Assembly (NCBI GenBank): GCA_030220185.1
Contig: JASPKZ010007797.1
Location: 4,578,501 to 4,642,500 of the forward strand
Length of the DNA stretch: 64,000 nucleotides
Direction: 5' to 3'
Origin: Diploptera punctata
Taxonomy: Eukaryota > Arthropoda > Insecta > Blattodea > Blaberidae
Shown here: positions 41,280 through 52,534 of the stretch, piece after piece
Numbering within the stretch: position 1 is the stretch's first letter
Layout: each line of letters starts with the position of its first letter
Notes under the pieces: generated by a model
The model's input: the letters and a program-made list of their open reading frames with translations, nothing else
What the model was told of the DNA's origin: nothing
The model's database searches: none
Position numbers and translations under genes: made by a program

Positions 41280-41920
41280 TGAGGTGGTATCAGAAGGGAA
41301 CTGTACGAAGTTCTCCATGAAAAATTAGGTGAAGATCGGAATAATCAAATCAAACATTTGTTTCAATTTATCTTAAATTCTATAAACATTGACAGTATCT
41401 CTGATTATTATGTGAAAAAAATTTGTGTATAGGTGAAGCTATTCTGCAACAAAATAATTAACAAAAATGAAAAGCATGAAATGTTTTAGTTCCTAGTTCA
41501 TCTACTCCTACAGCTCTAAAAAGCAAAGAGGATGCCCCAGTGTCAATTTTAAAGATAATAGCGATAAAAGTAGAAAGCTAAAAACTGTAGAACTTCGACA
41601 TGAAAACCCGTTCAAAGGACTCCCTTTTGCAACTGTGGTACATTTAAAGGAGCATGGAAGGGAAAAGGTATTGGAACAAGTAAATGAAGCGGTCTTAAAC
41701 AACTCCAACAAGAGCAGGAAAAAAACCTTCGAGTTTAGAAATCTTCAAAATCACAACTCCAAGTAAAACCTTACAATGAAAGTGAAGTTATTTCGTTAAT
41801 AATTGAAGCTAATTTAAGCCAAAGTCAGTATAAGATTATAAGAGCACAAGCAAAAGAAAGGCATGCTAATATTGATCAGTCATTTAATCGTATCCTTAAG
41901 TAAAGAACGTTATCCTAGTA
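41280..41920 (+). pseudogene. Eroded coding remnant of unknown origin
   Basis: Broken frames read VELRHENPFKGLPFATVVHL and LIIEANLSQSQYKIIRAQAK. The second resembles a block (ANLSKQQYxxIR) I associate with uncharacterised transposon-linked proteins of invertebrates. There are several frameshifts and no start. Confidence 0.35.
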
Positions 41921-42807
41921 AGGATTTTTAGAGAATCTTTTGCAGATGTGCAGTTACAGAATTTGTTGGTTCATACAACCTGGCATATAGTTGCATTAAA
42001 ATATCCAATTTATATATTATTATTTCATTCATTTGTCCCTGTAATGGTGCGTCAGGCATGGTCGGCCTGCAACCTTGTCATTCACAGGTCTCTACATATA
42101 GGGGCTCATCTCATCTCTCGACCTGACCCTGAGTTGGACGCAAGTTGAGGATATTTATTTATTTATTATTATCATCATTATTTTCTAAATACATAAGTCT
42201 GTTTGTGACTACATTAATCTATTTTTCGAAGTATCTCCACAAATAAATTGTGTTTGTTAAATCAGTCATAATGAATACTTTACATAAACTAATTAAAGGC
42301 CCTCGCATCAAGTATGCAGACCCAGATTTTTTTTACTTTTAAAATTGTTAATCTTACATATGTGGAATGATTTGGAGCCCAAATAGTGACTTCCAGATTT
42401 TTGCCCATTTTTTTGCATTCTGGATCACTGTGGAATGTTAAAAACAAGTTTTGTTATAATATGCACATTCTTTGGCCTCATCAGCCAACCCTCTGTGACA
42501 TTACAATTTCTTATATCTGAGCACAGGAAATTTGGTCCGGGCAATTAACTGTAGGTCACATAGTCAAAGATTTAGCTTAACATCGTCTGATTCCAGTTTT
42601 GTTAGTCTTCTGGGAATCAAGACACGGCCGTGAAAGCCTAAAATTTTACATTAGCATCTTCTATTCAGTAGTTCATAAACTATCAACAGTTTGTATGATC
42701 TTTGAGGCATCTTCAGTGTGGTTCATCCATTTGTTTGTTCGGTTTCTTAAATAATTAAAGTACCCCCAAATTGTAAATCTTTATCTGCAAATTTATAATT
42801 GTATGTA

Positions 42808-43060
42808 AGTCTTCTTCTTCTTCCTTCCAAGTATTAGGCCAAGGCCTGTTACGATCCTATAGAAAATTTTCCCTCCAGCGTTTCATAGAACGGCCCAGAG
42901 ATCTTCGTCCTCTTGGTATATAATTATAAACAGCTTTGGGGATCCGATTTGAACTCATTCTTTCAAGATGGTGTTTCCAATTTAGTTGGTACTGTTTAAT
43001 ATATTCCAAAATTGGAATTGTATGTAAATGATTTTCCGAATTAAGTACTATCAACAAATG
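42808..43060 (-). pseudogene. LINE C-terminal fragment
   Basis: It encodes NWKHHLERMSSNRIPKAVYN and RSLGRSMKRWRENFL on the minus strand, with the GAAGAAGAAG tail at the left. It is a near-identical sister of 24880-25065. Confidence 0.7.
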
Positions 43061-43174
43061 GTAAAGTAATTTTTGTAATGTCTGTCAGAACATGTTTCCA
43101 CTGTTTCTATAAAAAATGTTAGTCCATATTTTACTCCACATTTTGAGAATGTTTAGTCCATATGTGTGTATGTA

Positions 43175-44008
43175 CAGGGTGTCCACAAAGTCTTGCTTCC
43201 AAAACAATGTAACTTAGGATGTAAACTATTATCTCTCAAAGTTTTGTTTACATTTGTTGCAGATTGTGATTCAAACAACAATGACGACACCACAGGAAAA
43301 TACCCAATGTGTATGATGGTATGCTGAGTCTGGTAAATCACCAGTAACTGTTCAGCAAAATTTCCGCCAGCAATATGAAAGAGATTCTCCATCCAAATCA
43401 TCCATAATTAGATGGGCCGAGAAATTTCTAGCGACTGGCAGTGTAATAAACTTGCCACGGAGTGGACGACCAGGTGTGAGCCAAGAAACTATCGAAAATG
43501 TGCAACTTGCATTTCAACTCAGACCTCAAAAATCGGTTCGTCATGCTTCATGGGAATTGCATTTACCAAAATCAATCATTCATAAAGTCCTCCATAAAGA
43601 AGCTACATCTTCAAATCTATAAAGTTCAATTACGCAAGTGTTGCTGCCAACTACTTCCCTCAGCGTGCTGAATTTGCTGATTCCATGCTGAATGCAATTG
43701 ACGAAGACAATGAGCACCTGCAGAGGGTGATGTTCTCTACTGAAGCGATTTTCTTTGTGTCTGGACATGTTAACAGCCATAACATTTGGATATGGGGGTA
43801 ATGGTGATTTTACAGACTCAGAATACCACCATACACATTGGGTCTTTACCTGAGGTGTTGTCATTGTAGTTTAAATCACAATCTGCAACAAATGTAAACA
43901 AAACTTTGAGAGATGTAGAATACGTTGCATGAAACAGCATGTTTCTATCTCAAATAGTTTACGAGCTAAGTTACATTGTTTTGATAATAGGACTTTGTAG
44001 ACACCCTA
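43175..44008 (+). mobile_element. Tc1/mariner-type element, internally deleted
   Basis: Long inverted termini (CAGGGTGTCCACAAAGTC at the left, its inverse at the right) extend for over 100 bp through AAAGTTTTGTTTACATTTG, flanked by TA. The plus strand encodes a helix-turn-helix start (SPSKSSIIRWAEKFLATGSV and LPRSGRPGVS). After frame breaks it ends near VSGHVNSHNIWIWG, which follows the first catalytic Asp region in relatives; that Asp position reads E here. The C-terminal half of the transposase is deleted. Confidence 0.85.
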
Positions 44009-44142
44009 TACATATTAAGCCATTTTTATTACATATAAATCGTAGCCCTGTATATAATCTGTAATTTATTTAACATTACTTAATTGGAATATTTTAATTA
44101 ACAAATTATACGTTAGATTATAGCATTAATTAAAAAACACCA

Positions 44143-44518
44143 TAGTCCAAAAGCTGACAACAAATTTAGTGGTGTATTGCCCACATTGAAATAATAAAAA
44201 AAACAGTGTTATTACGAAGGGTGCATCTGGAATGGTGAGTCAGGTAGAGGTCTTGCGGTTATTTCGCTATTGGGAGTATTATTTCTGGATTATGTAGCTA
44301 CTAAAATAACAAATAAAAAATTTTCAAATTACCCAAAAGATATTTTTTGGGTTAATTTTTTTGCAAATGCAATAGGCTGTGCAATGGCTAAATAACTGCA
44401 AGACCTCTACCTGACTCACCATTTCAGATGCACCCATTGTAAAAGCACTGTTTTTTTTTTTTATTATTTCAACATGAGCAAAACACCTTACCTAAATTTG
44501 TCATCAGCTCTCTGACTA
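44143..44518. mobile_element. Foldback MITE of 376 bp
   Basis: About 140 bp at each end are inverted copies: AAAGCTGACAACAAATTTAG, then GGTGCATCTGGAATGGTGAG and AGGTAGAGGTCTTGCGGTTA on the left, mirrored on the right. No coding capacity. The target duplication is unclear. Confidence 0.8.
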
Positions 44519-44619
44519 CCAGTATATAGTAAATAATTAACCATGGTTATCATTAGGGAATGGATTTTTAGATAAACTTTTTTTTCGCATACAGATAAAC
44601 TTCCTAAATTAATTGTTTA

Positions 44620-44790
44620 ATCTTACATTTATCACTTCTCGCTGAATGCCAAACTAAATTTGAAGAGAAAAATAGATTTAAAAAATATACGAATAAATCG
44701 GATGCTTAATAGCTCAGATGGCAGAGCACTGCTGTACAGATCCAGAGACATTGGGTCAAAACCTGATTTAGGCACATAATTTTCTTTTTT
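44620..44790 (+). repeat. SINE-6/tRNA-like unit
   Basis: The tRNA-like motif AATAGCTCAGATGGCAGAGC to GGGTCAAAACC at 44703-44778, with the usual flank TTTGAAGAGAAAAA. Confidence 0.6.
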
Positions 44791-44794
44791 TAAG

Positions 44795-45205
44795 ATTTAA
44801 ATTAAAATTCTTTATACCTAACCTTATATCCAGTCTTCTAATTATACTGGTTTCAAAATATAGGTGGTTTCATCTCCAGTAATATCTTGACCAATATTAT
44901 GTTGTTCGGAAGAACTGCTTCTTACTCCATCTGTTGGTGAACTGATGAACCTCCAAATCAAATTGAATAAAAAAAACAAGAAAAAAAAGTTGAGAATTTT
45001 GAAATTCCCGGGGAACTTGATTTGATTTGGAGATTCATTGGTCCACCAACAGAGGGAGTAAGAAGCAGTTCTGAATGACATAACATTGGTCGAGATATTA
45101 CTGAAGATGAAACCACCTAGATATTAAAACCAGTTTAATTACTAGGAGACTGGATATGAAGTGAGGTATAAACAATATTAATTTAAATATTAAATTAAAC
45201 CTCAG
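44795..45205. mobile_element. Penelope-like element, family D, short palindrome
   Basis: Inverted arms of about 190 bp each end in the family D terminus. Both encode the tail FKIPGELDLIWRFIGPPTEG-like sequence and ITGDETTYILKPV. The left ribozyme core is CUGGAGA (A6 changed) and the right one has CUGAAGA but AAAA for GAAA, so both look inactive. Confidence 0.75.
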
Positions 45206-45559
45206 TGATTTTTTTCCTGTAAAACTTCATTATTTTTTTTCATAAATTAATTATGGGAAGTAGCATTATGAGGGTGTTGTGAGAACCTAACTCTTGAGAA
45301 ACAAGAACCCTAATCATATGGAAGTTCAAATGCACCCACTGCACTTCACATGCTTTAGGTTATACATTAATCATTGATGAGGAAAAAATTAAACTTATTT
45401 ACTCTTATTATTATAATTTGTTTCAAACTGAAACTAAATATTTTTCAACTTTTTAGCAAATATTTCTGCATTTTTACTCATTAAAATAATTTATTTTTCA
45501 ATCTTTTAGCAATTAAAAATCCATACCCTAATTGTTATAAATAATAATAATAACAGCAG

Positions 45560-45735
45560 TAATAATAATAACAATAATAATAATAATTATATATATATAT
45601 ATAGTCATAATAATAATAATAATAATAATACTATCAATCTTCTTCTTCTTCTTCCTTTCAAGTATTAGGCCAAGGCCTGTTACGATCCTATAGAAAATTT
45701 TCCCTTATGGGAAATTCTCATATAAGACTTGAAAA
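45560..45735. repeat. Microsatellites and LINE scrap
   Basis: AAT and AT repeats (45538-45634) are followed by a piece of the LINE tail (45643-45705, AGTATTAGGCCAAGGCCTGT) matching 42820-42870. LINE A is inserted into this. Confidence 0.7.
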
Positions 45736-45739
45736 TACT

Positions 45740-47181
45740 TACTTACTTACTTACTCACTGGCACTATCGAACCCGTAGGTTCATGGCCGCGCGGACATAA
45801 GCTCTCCATACATCCCTATCCTGAGCTAATGCTTTCCAATCATTTCCTGTATAATCTACTTCCCTCAAATCATAGTTAATGTTGTTCTCCCACCTCATTC
45901 TTGGTCTACCAACTGGGCGTTTTCCTTCTGGCTTTCCTACAAGAAGTTTCCATGCACGTCTTTCGTTCCCATACGCGCAACATGTCCTGCCCATCGCAGT
46001 CTACGGGACTTAACTGTTCTTATTATATCTGGCTTCCTATAAAGACCATGTAGTTCATTGTTATGTAGTCTTCTCCATTCACCTGTCTGTTCATCTCTCT
46101 TTGGTCCAAAATTTTCCTAAGAACTTTATTCTCAATACTCGTAATCTCCTTTCCTCCCTTAAAGTAAGAGTCCATGTTTCGCACCCATATAATATAACTG
46201 GTACAATAATAGTTTTATATATTTTCAGCTTAACTTTTTTGAAAGGAGTTGGGACATCAAAAGTCTCTGCAATGCATAGTAGCATGCATTTCCAGAATTG
46301 AGCCTATGTTTAATTTCTTTGTGCATCTCATTCCTATTTGTGATTATTGTTCCTAGGTATTTGAATTCAGCCAATTCCTCAAAATTTCCCTCATTTGTCA
46401 TTAGCTGTCCATTTCCATTATATAATGTATTTCTACGTGTGACCATATATTTAGTTTTACTGATATTTACTTCCAGTCCTAATTTCTTAGTGTTACTCAA
46501 TAGTGTGTGCGTGTTGGCCTTTAGTATCTCCTCGCTATCGGCCAGTAGTACCACATCATCAGCATAAACTAACAGCTTATTAATACCATTCAGTTGTAAG
46601 CCTTCCTTATTCTCTAAAGATTTAATGGCATGCTCTAGTACAAAATTAAATAGTAGAGGAGATAGTGCATCTCCTTGCTTCAACCCATTCTGGATTTCAA
46701 AAGTGTCTGAAAACTGTTTGCCTACACGCACCCTACTCGTTGAGCCATTTAGACACATTCGTATAAGTCTAACTAACTTTTTGGGAATTCCGAACTCCAG
46801 CAGGATGCTATATAACTTCTCCCTCTTAATTGAATCATATGCTTTTTTGAAGTCTACATATAGTTGATGTACAGTACCATTATATTCCCATTTCTTTTCT
46901 AAAATCTGTCTTATACTAAAAATCTGATCTGTTGTAGACCTGTTTCTTCTAAATGCACATTGATGATCTCCTATGATGTCATCAATATAGGGAGCAAGTC
47001 TGCTTACTAATATATTTGTTAGAATTTTGTACGAAGTTGAAAGTAATGAGATGCCCCTATAGTTGTTGCAATCAGTTTTATCTCCTTTCTTATAAATTGG
47101 TATGATAATTGATTCCTTCCATTCATCTGGAAGAGCTTCTTTTTCCCAAATCATACTAAGCAACCAGCGTATCTTGTCCAT
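45740..47181 (-). mobile_element. LINE A, 5'-truncated insertion with 12-bp target duplication
   Basis: It is flanked by CTTGAAAATACT (45728-45739 and 47182-47193) and ends, in its own orientation, in an AGTA-type tail. The main frame (47253-46225) carries consecutive RT blocks: ESIIIPIYKKGDKTDCNNYR, RGISLLSTSYKILTNILVSR, AFRRNRSTTDQIFSIRQIL, LYVDFKKAYDSIKREKLY, NGLKQGDALSPLLFNFVL and LLVYADDVVLLADS. After two frame breaks the C-terminal tail RPVGRPRMRWENNINYDL follows (45994-45764). This is the best LINE in the window, an RTE-like or related non-LTR element. The endonuclease is missing, so it cannot move by itself. Its similarity to 25331-26334 suggests recent activity of the family. Confidence 0.9.
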
Positions 47182-47199
47182 CTTGAAAATACTATCAAT

Positions 47200-47530
47200 A
47201 ATAATAATAATATCAATAATAATAATAATAATTATAGACACACTAAAGCCCATTTTCAGCCCTGGTTGCTGATGAGAACTTCCTCATTCATCTCTGTCCA
47301 ATGACTTCCTTCTCCATCCTCTTACATCAAGCTTCTTGAGATCTTCTTCTGTTCCATCTAACCATCTATCTATTCTTCCACTTCAGGTTTCAGCAGTGTG
47401 AGTTTTTTTAGTAGGATTGTCCTCTGCCATCCTGATATGTCCGACACATGTAATCTAACTATCTTTATAAATTTAACAATGTCAGGGTCTGTGAATAAGG
47501 ATTACAATTCAGGATTGTATCTTATTTTCC
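47200..47530 (-). pseudogene. LINE C-terminal fragment
   Basis: The minus strand encodes SRDRWLDGTEEDLKKLDVRG and RRKSLDRDE, a tail of another LINE, with an ATA repeat at its 3' side (47193-47232). Confidence 0.55.
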
Positions 47531-47545
47531 ACATTCACTGCTGCA

Positions 47546-47990
47546 TTAATAATAATAATAATAATAATAATAGATAGATAATCGGTTGATTAATGTCACT
47601 GACATTGTCCGATTCCTAATAGCCAATTTTGTTGGTCCATCCAATCTCCTGGTTGTAGATGTTTTTCCTTCATGATAAATATATTCCCTGACTCCAGGAG
47701 GTTTTAGGTCTTCCTCTGCCTCGTCTTCCCTCAGGCTTCCATTCCAAAACACATTTTGGTAGCCGATCTGCTTCCATTCACTGGACATGTCCATACCATC
47801 TTAATTGCTGAGTTTTAATATAATCTAAAACAGCCTCTTCAGTCTTCATTTCCTCCCTTATAACTGAGTTTCTAATTTTTTCTCTTCTTGAAAATCTTGC
47901 TGCCCTTCATATAAAATCCATTTCTGTTGCCAACATATACTTATTTGTTTTTGTTGTTAATGGCCAAAGTTATGCTCGATAAGTAAGGAT
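47546..47990 (-). pseudogene. LINE C-terminal fragment
   Basis: NVFWNGSLREDEAEEDLKPP and YHEGKTSTTRRLDGPTKLAI are a LINE tail; upstream frames are broken. It ends in an ATA repeat at 47547-47577. Confidence 0.5.
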
Positions 47991-48098
47991 GCTTTTTCAA
48001 ATTCAAAGTTAAAATTGGGAAACACATTATGAGGTTCTTAATTAATAAATTAATGAGTCATTTTTAACATCTTACCTCATATTTCATGTTTTTCAAAC

Positions 48099-48146
48099 AC
48101 GGTAACTATAGTTTTCAAATGATCTTGTCATTCATTTTCAACCGCC
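48099..48146 (-). ncRNA. Hammerhead-type ribozyme, PLE family F
   Basis: Core UUGAAAA (48141-48135), stem II AAUGA/UCAUU, GAAA, stem III AAC-UAUA-GUU, U-A cleavage site, and CCGU pairing with GCGG before the core. It is the same as the plus copy at 48572. Confidence 0.45.
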
Positions 48147-48571
48147 ATTATGACTACCGGATATTCGTTGGAATCTCCCTCTATAACGTTGCAATCTGGT
48201 GTTGATTTGACGAACTTTGAGATATCGTTGCCATCTGGTGTTGATTCGATGAACTTCGAGATGAGGTCACGTTCATCCAGAATGTCGAAATTCATAGATT
48301 TAAATTTGTTCTTCTGTATAAATATTTTCTCCCAAACTGTCAAATCCAAAGGTTTTTCCAAATGTTTAGAAGTTTAGCTTCTTTTTCAATTCTATGACCT
48401 TCCAACAAACTATGTGCTGCAATAGCTGATTTTTCAATTTCACCATTTTTAATATTTCTAAAGTGTTCCTTTGTGCGAGTGTCCAAATACGATATCTCAA
48501 AGTTCGTCAAATCAACACCAGATGGCAACGTTATAGAGGGAGATTCCAATGAATATCCGGTAGTCATAATG

Positions 48572-48618
48572 GCGGTTGAAAATGAATGACAAGATCATTT
48601 GAAAACTATAGTTACCGT
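48572..48618 (+). ncRNA. Hammerhead-type ribozyme, PLE family F
   Basis: Core UUGAAAA (48576-48582), GAAA (48601-48604), stem III AAC-UAUA-GUU, cleavage after A48614. Stem I is CCGU (48615-48618) with GCGG (48572-48575). Positions 3 and 8 are U and A instead of C and G, a compensatory change also seen in family E. Confidence 0.5.
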
Positions 48619-48664
48619 AATTATATTATTTTTGGTCTGGACATCTTACCTCAATATTAATGTT

Positions 48665-48716
48665 GATTTGTTCTTGAACATGTTTCAAAACAATTCTGTT
48701 TTATCTTCAGCTTTCC
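48665..48716 (-). ncRNA. Hammerhead-type ribozyme, PLE family C
   Basis: Core CUGAAGA (48710-48704), stem II AAACA/UGUUU, GAAA, stem III AC-AU-GU, cleavage triplet GUU. Stem I has only one clear pair, so this fold is weaker than in the other families. Confidence 0.45.
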
Positions 48717-49059
48717 CAGACTGGTTTTATTTATGTTGCATTATGTTGCACCACCTGGATGTCGATGTCAGCTCCATCCTATGGTTGGCCAAAGAACCTC
48801 CAAACAAGGTCACCCTCCATCGGAATATCAAAATTCATAACTCTGTTTCTGTTCTTCTGACTATTTGGAGTTAGAAAATACAAACGAGCTGACTATTTGG
48901 GAAAAAATTTATATTCAGAAGAACAGAAACAGAGTTATGAATTTTGATATTCCGATGGAGGGTGACCTTGTTTGGAGGTTCTTTGGCCAACCATAGGATG
49001 GAGCTGACATCGACATCCAGGTGGTGCAACATAATGCAACATAAATAAAACCAGTCTGG

Positions 49060-49110
49060 GAAAGCTGAAGATAAAACAGAATTGTTTTGAAACATGTTCA
49101 AGAACAAATC
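49060..49110 (+). ncRNA. Hammerhead-type ribozyme, PLE family C
   Basis: It mirrors 48665-48716 (core 49065-49071, GAAA 49089-49092). Confidence 0.45.
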
Positions 49111-49259
49111 AACATTAATATTGAGGTAAGATGTCCAGACCAAAAATAATATAATTAAAATAACCTCAAAATATAACTTCCTAAAATTAAATATTATAGT
49201 TACCGTGTTTGAAAAACATGAAATATGAGGTAAGATGTTAAAATGACTCATTAATTTAT

Positions 49260-49690
49260 TAAGGATGCTTTTAACAATTGTATGATATATATTTTTATTT
49301 TCATTACTTATATTTTTATCCCACAATATTCCATTGAGGCAAGCAATTGCAAATTTTCCTTTATTATTTCTATTTCCACTTCATAACTTCCATTTTTATT
49401 TATTTTAATTCCTGAATATGTGATCTCGACTACAAGATTTTATTGTTTCTCCAGTCTCCAAAATTAAATATTGTTCTGGTTCATCAAATGATAAATATTT
49501 TGTTTTCTTCATATTCAGAATTAATCCCCATTTGTCATATTCTTCTATTAATTTTCTAGTCATATATTCTAAATCTTCATAATCTTGTGCAATTAACAAT
49601 TGATCATCTGCAAAATGTAAGTTGTATAAAGTTTTATTGTTCGAAATAGGAATTTCCATACTTGAATATTTTCTCCTCCAATTCATTGAT
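49260..49690 (-). pseudogene. LINE reverse-transcriptase fragment
   Basis: The minus-strand frame encodes YNLHFADDQLLIAQDYEDLE (the FADD catalytic box) and WGLILNMKKTKYLSF, the following palm block. It is a short remnant of a LINE family different from A and B. Confidence 0.75.
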
Positions 49691-49698
49691 ATTTCATA

Positions 49699-49742
49699 AT
49701 AATAATAATAAATAAAAATAATACCAATAATTAATAATAGAT

Positions 49743-49777
<35 letters not shown>

Positions 49778-49790
49778 TATAATAAATGAA
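49699..49790 (+). repeat. AAT, ATT and AT microsatellites
   Basis: Runs of AAT (49699-49711), ATT (49742-49769) and TA (49770-49780) follow the LINE remnant. Confidence 0.9.
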
Positions 49791-50138
49791 AATAGTATTA
49801 ATTTGGTTGAGAAGTTAAATATTTCATTTGAAGCTACTGGGAAACTAAAACTAATATTTCTTTTAATTATGAATTATATTTTAGAATAGTCTTTTTAACT
49901 TTTTCTGTTTGTGAGGGGGCTTTAGGTCTTTCAATTTTGGTGTCTATAATTCGAAGCTATGGAAATGATTTTTTTAAGTGTCATTAGTAGCTATAGTGTT
50001 AATTTTGGCAGACATGTTGCTAGCATAGATATTCTATGGCAAGTACAGATGTAATTAAGTACTGGTTTGTTGCAAGATTCATAGACTGGCATCTCACATA
50101 GAACAGTTTGTGATAAAAACTATTAATATATGTTACAG

Positions 50139-50251
50139 GCGAACGTGATGTTGGAGTACACTTTACAAGATGCGATGAATCTGTTAGTGAAGAACATAGA
50201 AGCAGCAAAAAAAAACTTGGGTAATGTAGAACATGATTTAGATTTCTTGAG
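50139..50251 (+). CDS. Vbp1: Prefoldin subunit 3, exon 4
   Basis: The exon encodes ANVMLEYTLQDAMNLLVKNI and EAAKKNLGNVEHDLDFLR (residues 126-163). ANVMLEY is invariant in the family, and the rest forms the second coiled-coil helix. The acceptor ATATGTTACAG and the donor AG|GTGAGT are clear. The last codon is completed by exon 5. Confidence 0.97.
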
Positions 50252-50689
50252 GTGAGTACTTCTAAGAATTTTGACAAACCATGACATGTTTTTACCGAGA
50301 TATCTGTGTCATAAATCTGTTTTGGAATATTATTTTTTGACATGTTAGTCAGAAATGAATTTGATTATTACTGCACTTAAAAAAGAATGAGATTATTCAC
50401 ATGAAAAGACTTTTTTAAAAATGTGGTTGGTTGGTTGGTTGGTATCTAATGTCGAGCACTTGATAATGAAATCATTCGCTCTCTTGCACTCCAATATTTA
50501 GCAGAAAGGCTGGTCTCTTCTACAAAAGCTGACTTTTTTTTTATAAATGTTGACATATCTTCATTCGTCCCTGCTCATAGGCATAGAAAATAATCATAAT
50601 TTATAAGTGACTTTGTCCATTATTGCTCTAGTGGCCGCAATTTTTTGTTTTTTCAGAAGCAAAATTAGCATATAGCAATCAATTGAAAT

Positions 50690-50935
50690 AAGTAAGGGCA
50701 GAGATCCTTGCCTGTGGTCCCAAGAGTCACAGGTTCAGACCCAGCTGGGGTTGGTGGATTTTTTTTAGGATGGAAAAATCCAAGGAACAAGTTCTTCATA
50801 AGAAGGAACTTTAAGCTGTGGGTTCCAAGTCTGAAGATTTATCAGACTCTTAAAAGAATGTTAAGCCTAAAAAAAGAGGCCTCTAAGCAAAATTTATCAA
50901 CTTTCATCATCCAAGTAATAACTTAATTGTCTTTT
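50690..50935 (+). mobile_element. SINE-2
   Basis: Head CCTTGCCTGTGGTCCCAAGA, B-box region AGGTTCAGACCCAGC and the body up to GCCTCTAAGCAAAATTTATC. A SINE-3 is inserted next to it. Confidence 0.75.
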
Positions 50936-50949
50936 TAGGAATTAACACT

Positions 50950-51267
50950 CCATCCATCCATAGAACTTCTGCCCGAAGGCAGGTCCTTCACTGCAATCAT
51001 AGCATTTTCATGCTATGCTTGCAGCTTTACTAGGGAATTGTAGGTGTGGTAGCTTCCTGTTGCTTTCCACACCGATGAAGGATGATGATGATGATGACCA
51101 TATGATTTCGGGGACCGTTTGGGCCTTAAAGTTTTCCTGACATTTGTCTTACAGGTGAGGAAAACCCCGATAAAAACCTCACCCAGAAAAACTGCCCCGA
51201 CTGGGGATTGAACCCGGGCCCGCTGCGTGACAAGGCAGCATGCTACCTCGAGACCACAGCAGTGGAC
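50950..51267 (-). mobile_element. SINE-3 with target duplication
   Basis: It is a full reverse copy (B box GGGTTCAATCCCC near 51210). The 11-bp duplication GAATTAACACT flanks it (50939-50949 and 51268-51278). Confidence 0.88.
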
Positions 51268-51294
51268 GAATTAACACTATTAGGGCATTATTTA

Positions 51295-52520
51295 CAGTAA
51301 AAGCTCCTTATTCGTGGGGGATATGTTCTGCAAATATGCCGCGAATACAGAAACAGTGAATATGGAATAGTAATTTGTATGGGTATATAGGGGATACATT
51401 TCAAGGTTACGAAATAAAATAAAAATTACCAAAATAAAATCAATTGATGAGAGATTTTGATAAATTTCTATTAATTATTTCTGTCAAGCTTAGGCAAGGG
51501 CTTAAAGAACTTTAGCAAATTTTTCCTGTTTTGCCATTTATATAAGGTATTTCAATTCAGATTAATATATAGCTGTGAATTCAGGATTTAATTCCTTATT
51601 AGTCCACCGCTGTGGTCTCGAGGTAGCGTGCTGCCTTGTCATGCAGCGGGCCCGGGTTCGATCCCCGGTCGGGGCAGTTTTTCTGGGTGAGGTTTTTATT
51701 GGGATTTTTCTTCACCTGTAGGACAAATGTCAGGAAAACATTAAGGCCCAAGCGGTTCCCGAAATCATATGGCCATCATCATTATCATCATCATCCTTCA
51801 CTGGTGTGGAAAGCAACGGGAAGCTACCACACCTACAATTGCCTAGTAAAGCTGCAAGCATAGCATGGAAATGCTATGATTACAGTGAAGGACCTGCCTT
51901 CGGGCAGAATTACTATGGATGGATTTTGTCTTTGGATTTCTTGATGAATTGTACAGTTGATCCATTAACACTGAAACAGCTTGATATAGACGTAAACGAC
52001 TCACCAACATGTAAACGGTCAAACATTTATATTTTTACTTTAGCTGCAACACTACTTTTGAAACTAATTTTCTTTCCTTTTACTTGACATTATAAACTGG
52101 CAACAAAGCAGAAGAGACACGTGTTATTCAATCAAAATTATTGCAAGGAATGAAAAGTTGAAACAATAAAACACTGATTGTGGCAAGGGCAGCATTTATT
52201 AACAGACATGGCAGCACGTGAATTACGGCAGTGGTGTTTTTTAACAATGAACTTTAGGCTTAGTGACAATAAAGTTTGTTTACTTTGATATTAATTTGTA
52301 CATTTAGTTTGAATTGCTCCTTGTTAAAGCTGCCTTGGCATGTGCGTGCAGTAAGGAAAGTTGCCGATTGTTAATAAAGGATACTAATCCTTCTAATATA
52401 CCGACTGGATCCACGAATAAAGAAATTTTTAGCAGAGAATACAGGAACTGTGTCGCAATTTTTTAACCTGCGAATAATGAAAACTTGAATGAGGGAACCA
52501 TGAATAAGGAGCTGTTACTG
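51295..52520. mobile_element. pogo/Tigger-like non-autonomous element with SINE-3 inside
   Basis: Termini CAGTAAAAGCTCCTTATTCG and (inverted) CAGTAACAGCTCCTTATTCA are flanked by TA. The body matches 18185-19416 (GACATTATAAACTGGCAACA and AACAATGAACTTTAGGCTTA), which shows the family boundary. A SINE-3 (51602-51925) lies within. Confidence 0.82.
51602..51925 (+). mobile_element. SINE-3, best copy
   Basis: Head GTGGTCTCGAGGTAGCGTGC, B box GGGTTCGATCCCC, body through GCAAGCATAGCATGGAAATG, ending CTGCCTTCGGGCAGAATTAC. Confidence 0.85.
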
Positions 52521-52534
52521 TATTTAAGTAAAAT

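Larger units (their letters stand above)
48000..49260. mobile_element. Nested palindromes of Penelope-like families F and C
   Basis: An outer pair of family F ends (48010-48600 minus and plus, remnant at 49190-49250) surrounds an inner family C palindrome (48620-49165, centre near 48880-48900). Family F encodes SMNFDILDERDLISKFIEST and, near its end, VIMAVENE. Family C encodes VMNFDIPMEGDLVWRFFGQP. After the inner pair the right arm of family F resumes at TATAGTTACCGTGTTTGAAA, showing that C inserted into F. Confidence 0.75.
27361..50138 (+). other. Prefoldin subunit 3 intron 3 (22.8 kb)
   Basis: This is the largest intron. It is packed with SINEs, PLE fragments of families C, D, F and G, LINE A, mariner relatives, tRNA-like tandem units and two candidate alternative last exons. 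Spans where I see nothing definite are 28270-28520, 34440-34740, 39400-39870, 40250-40960 and 41920-42800. Confidence 0.85.
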
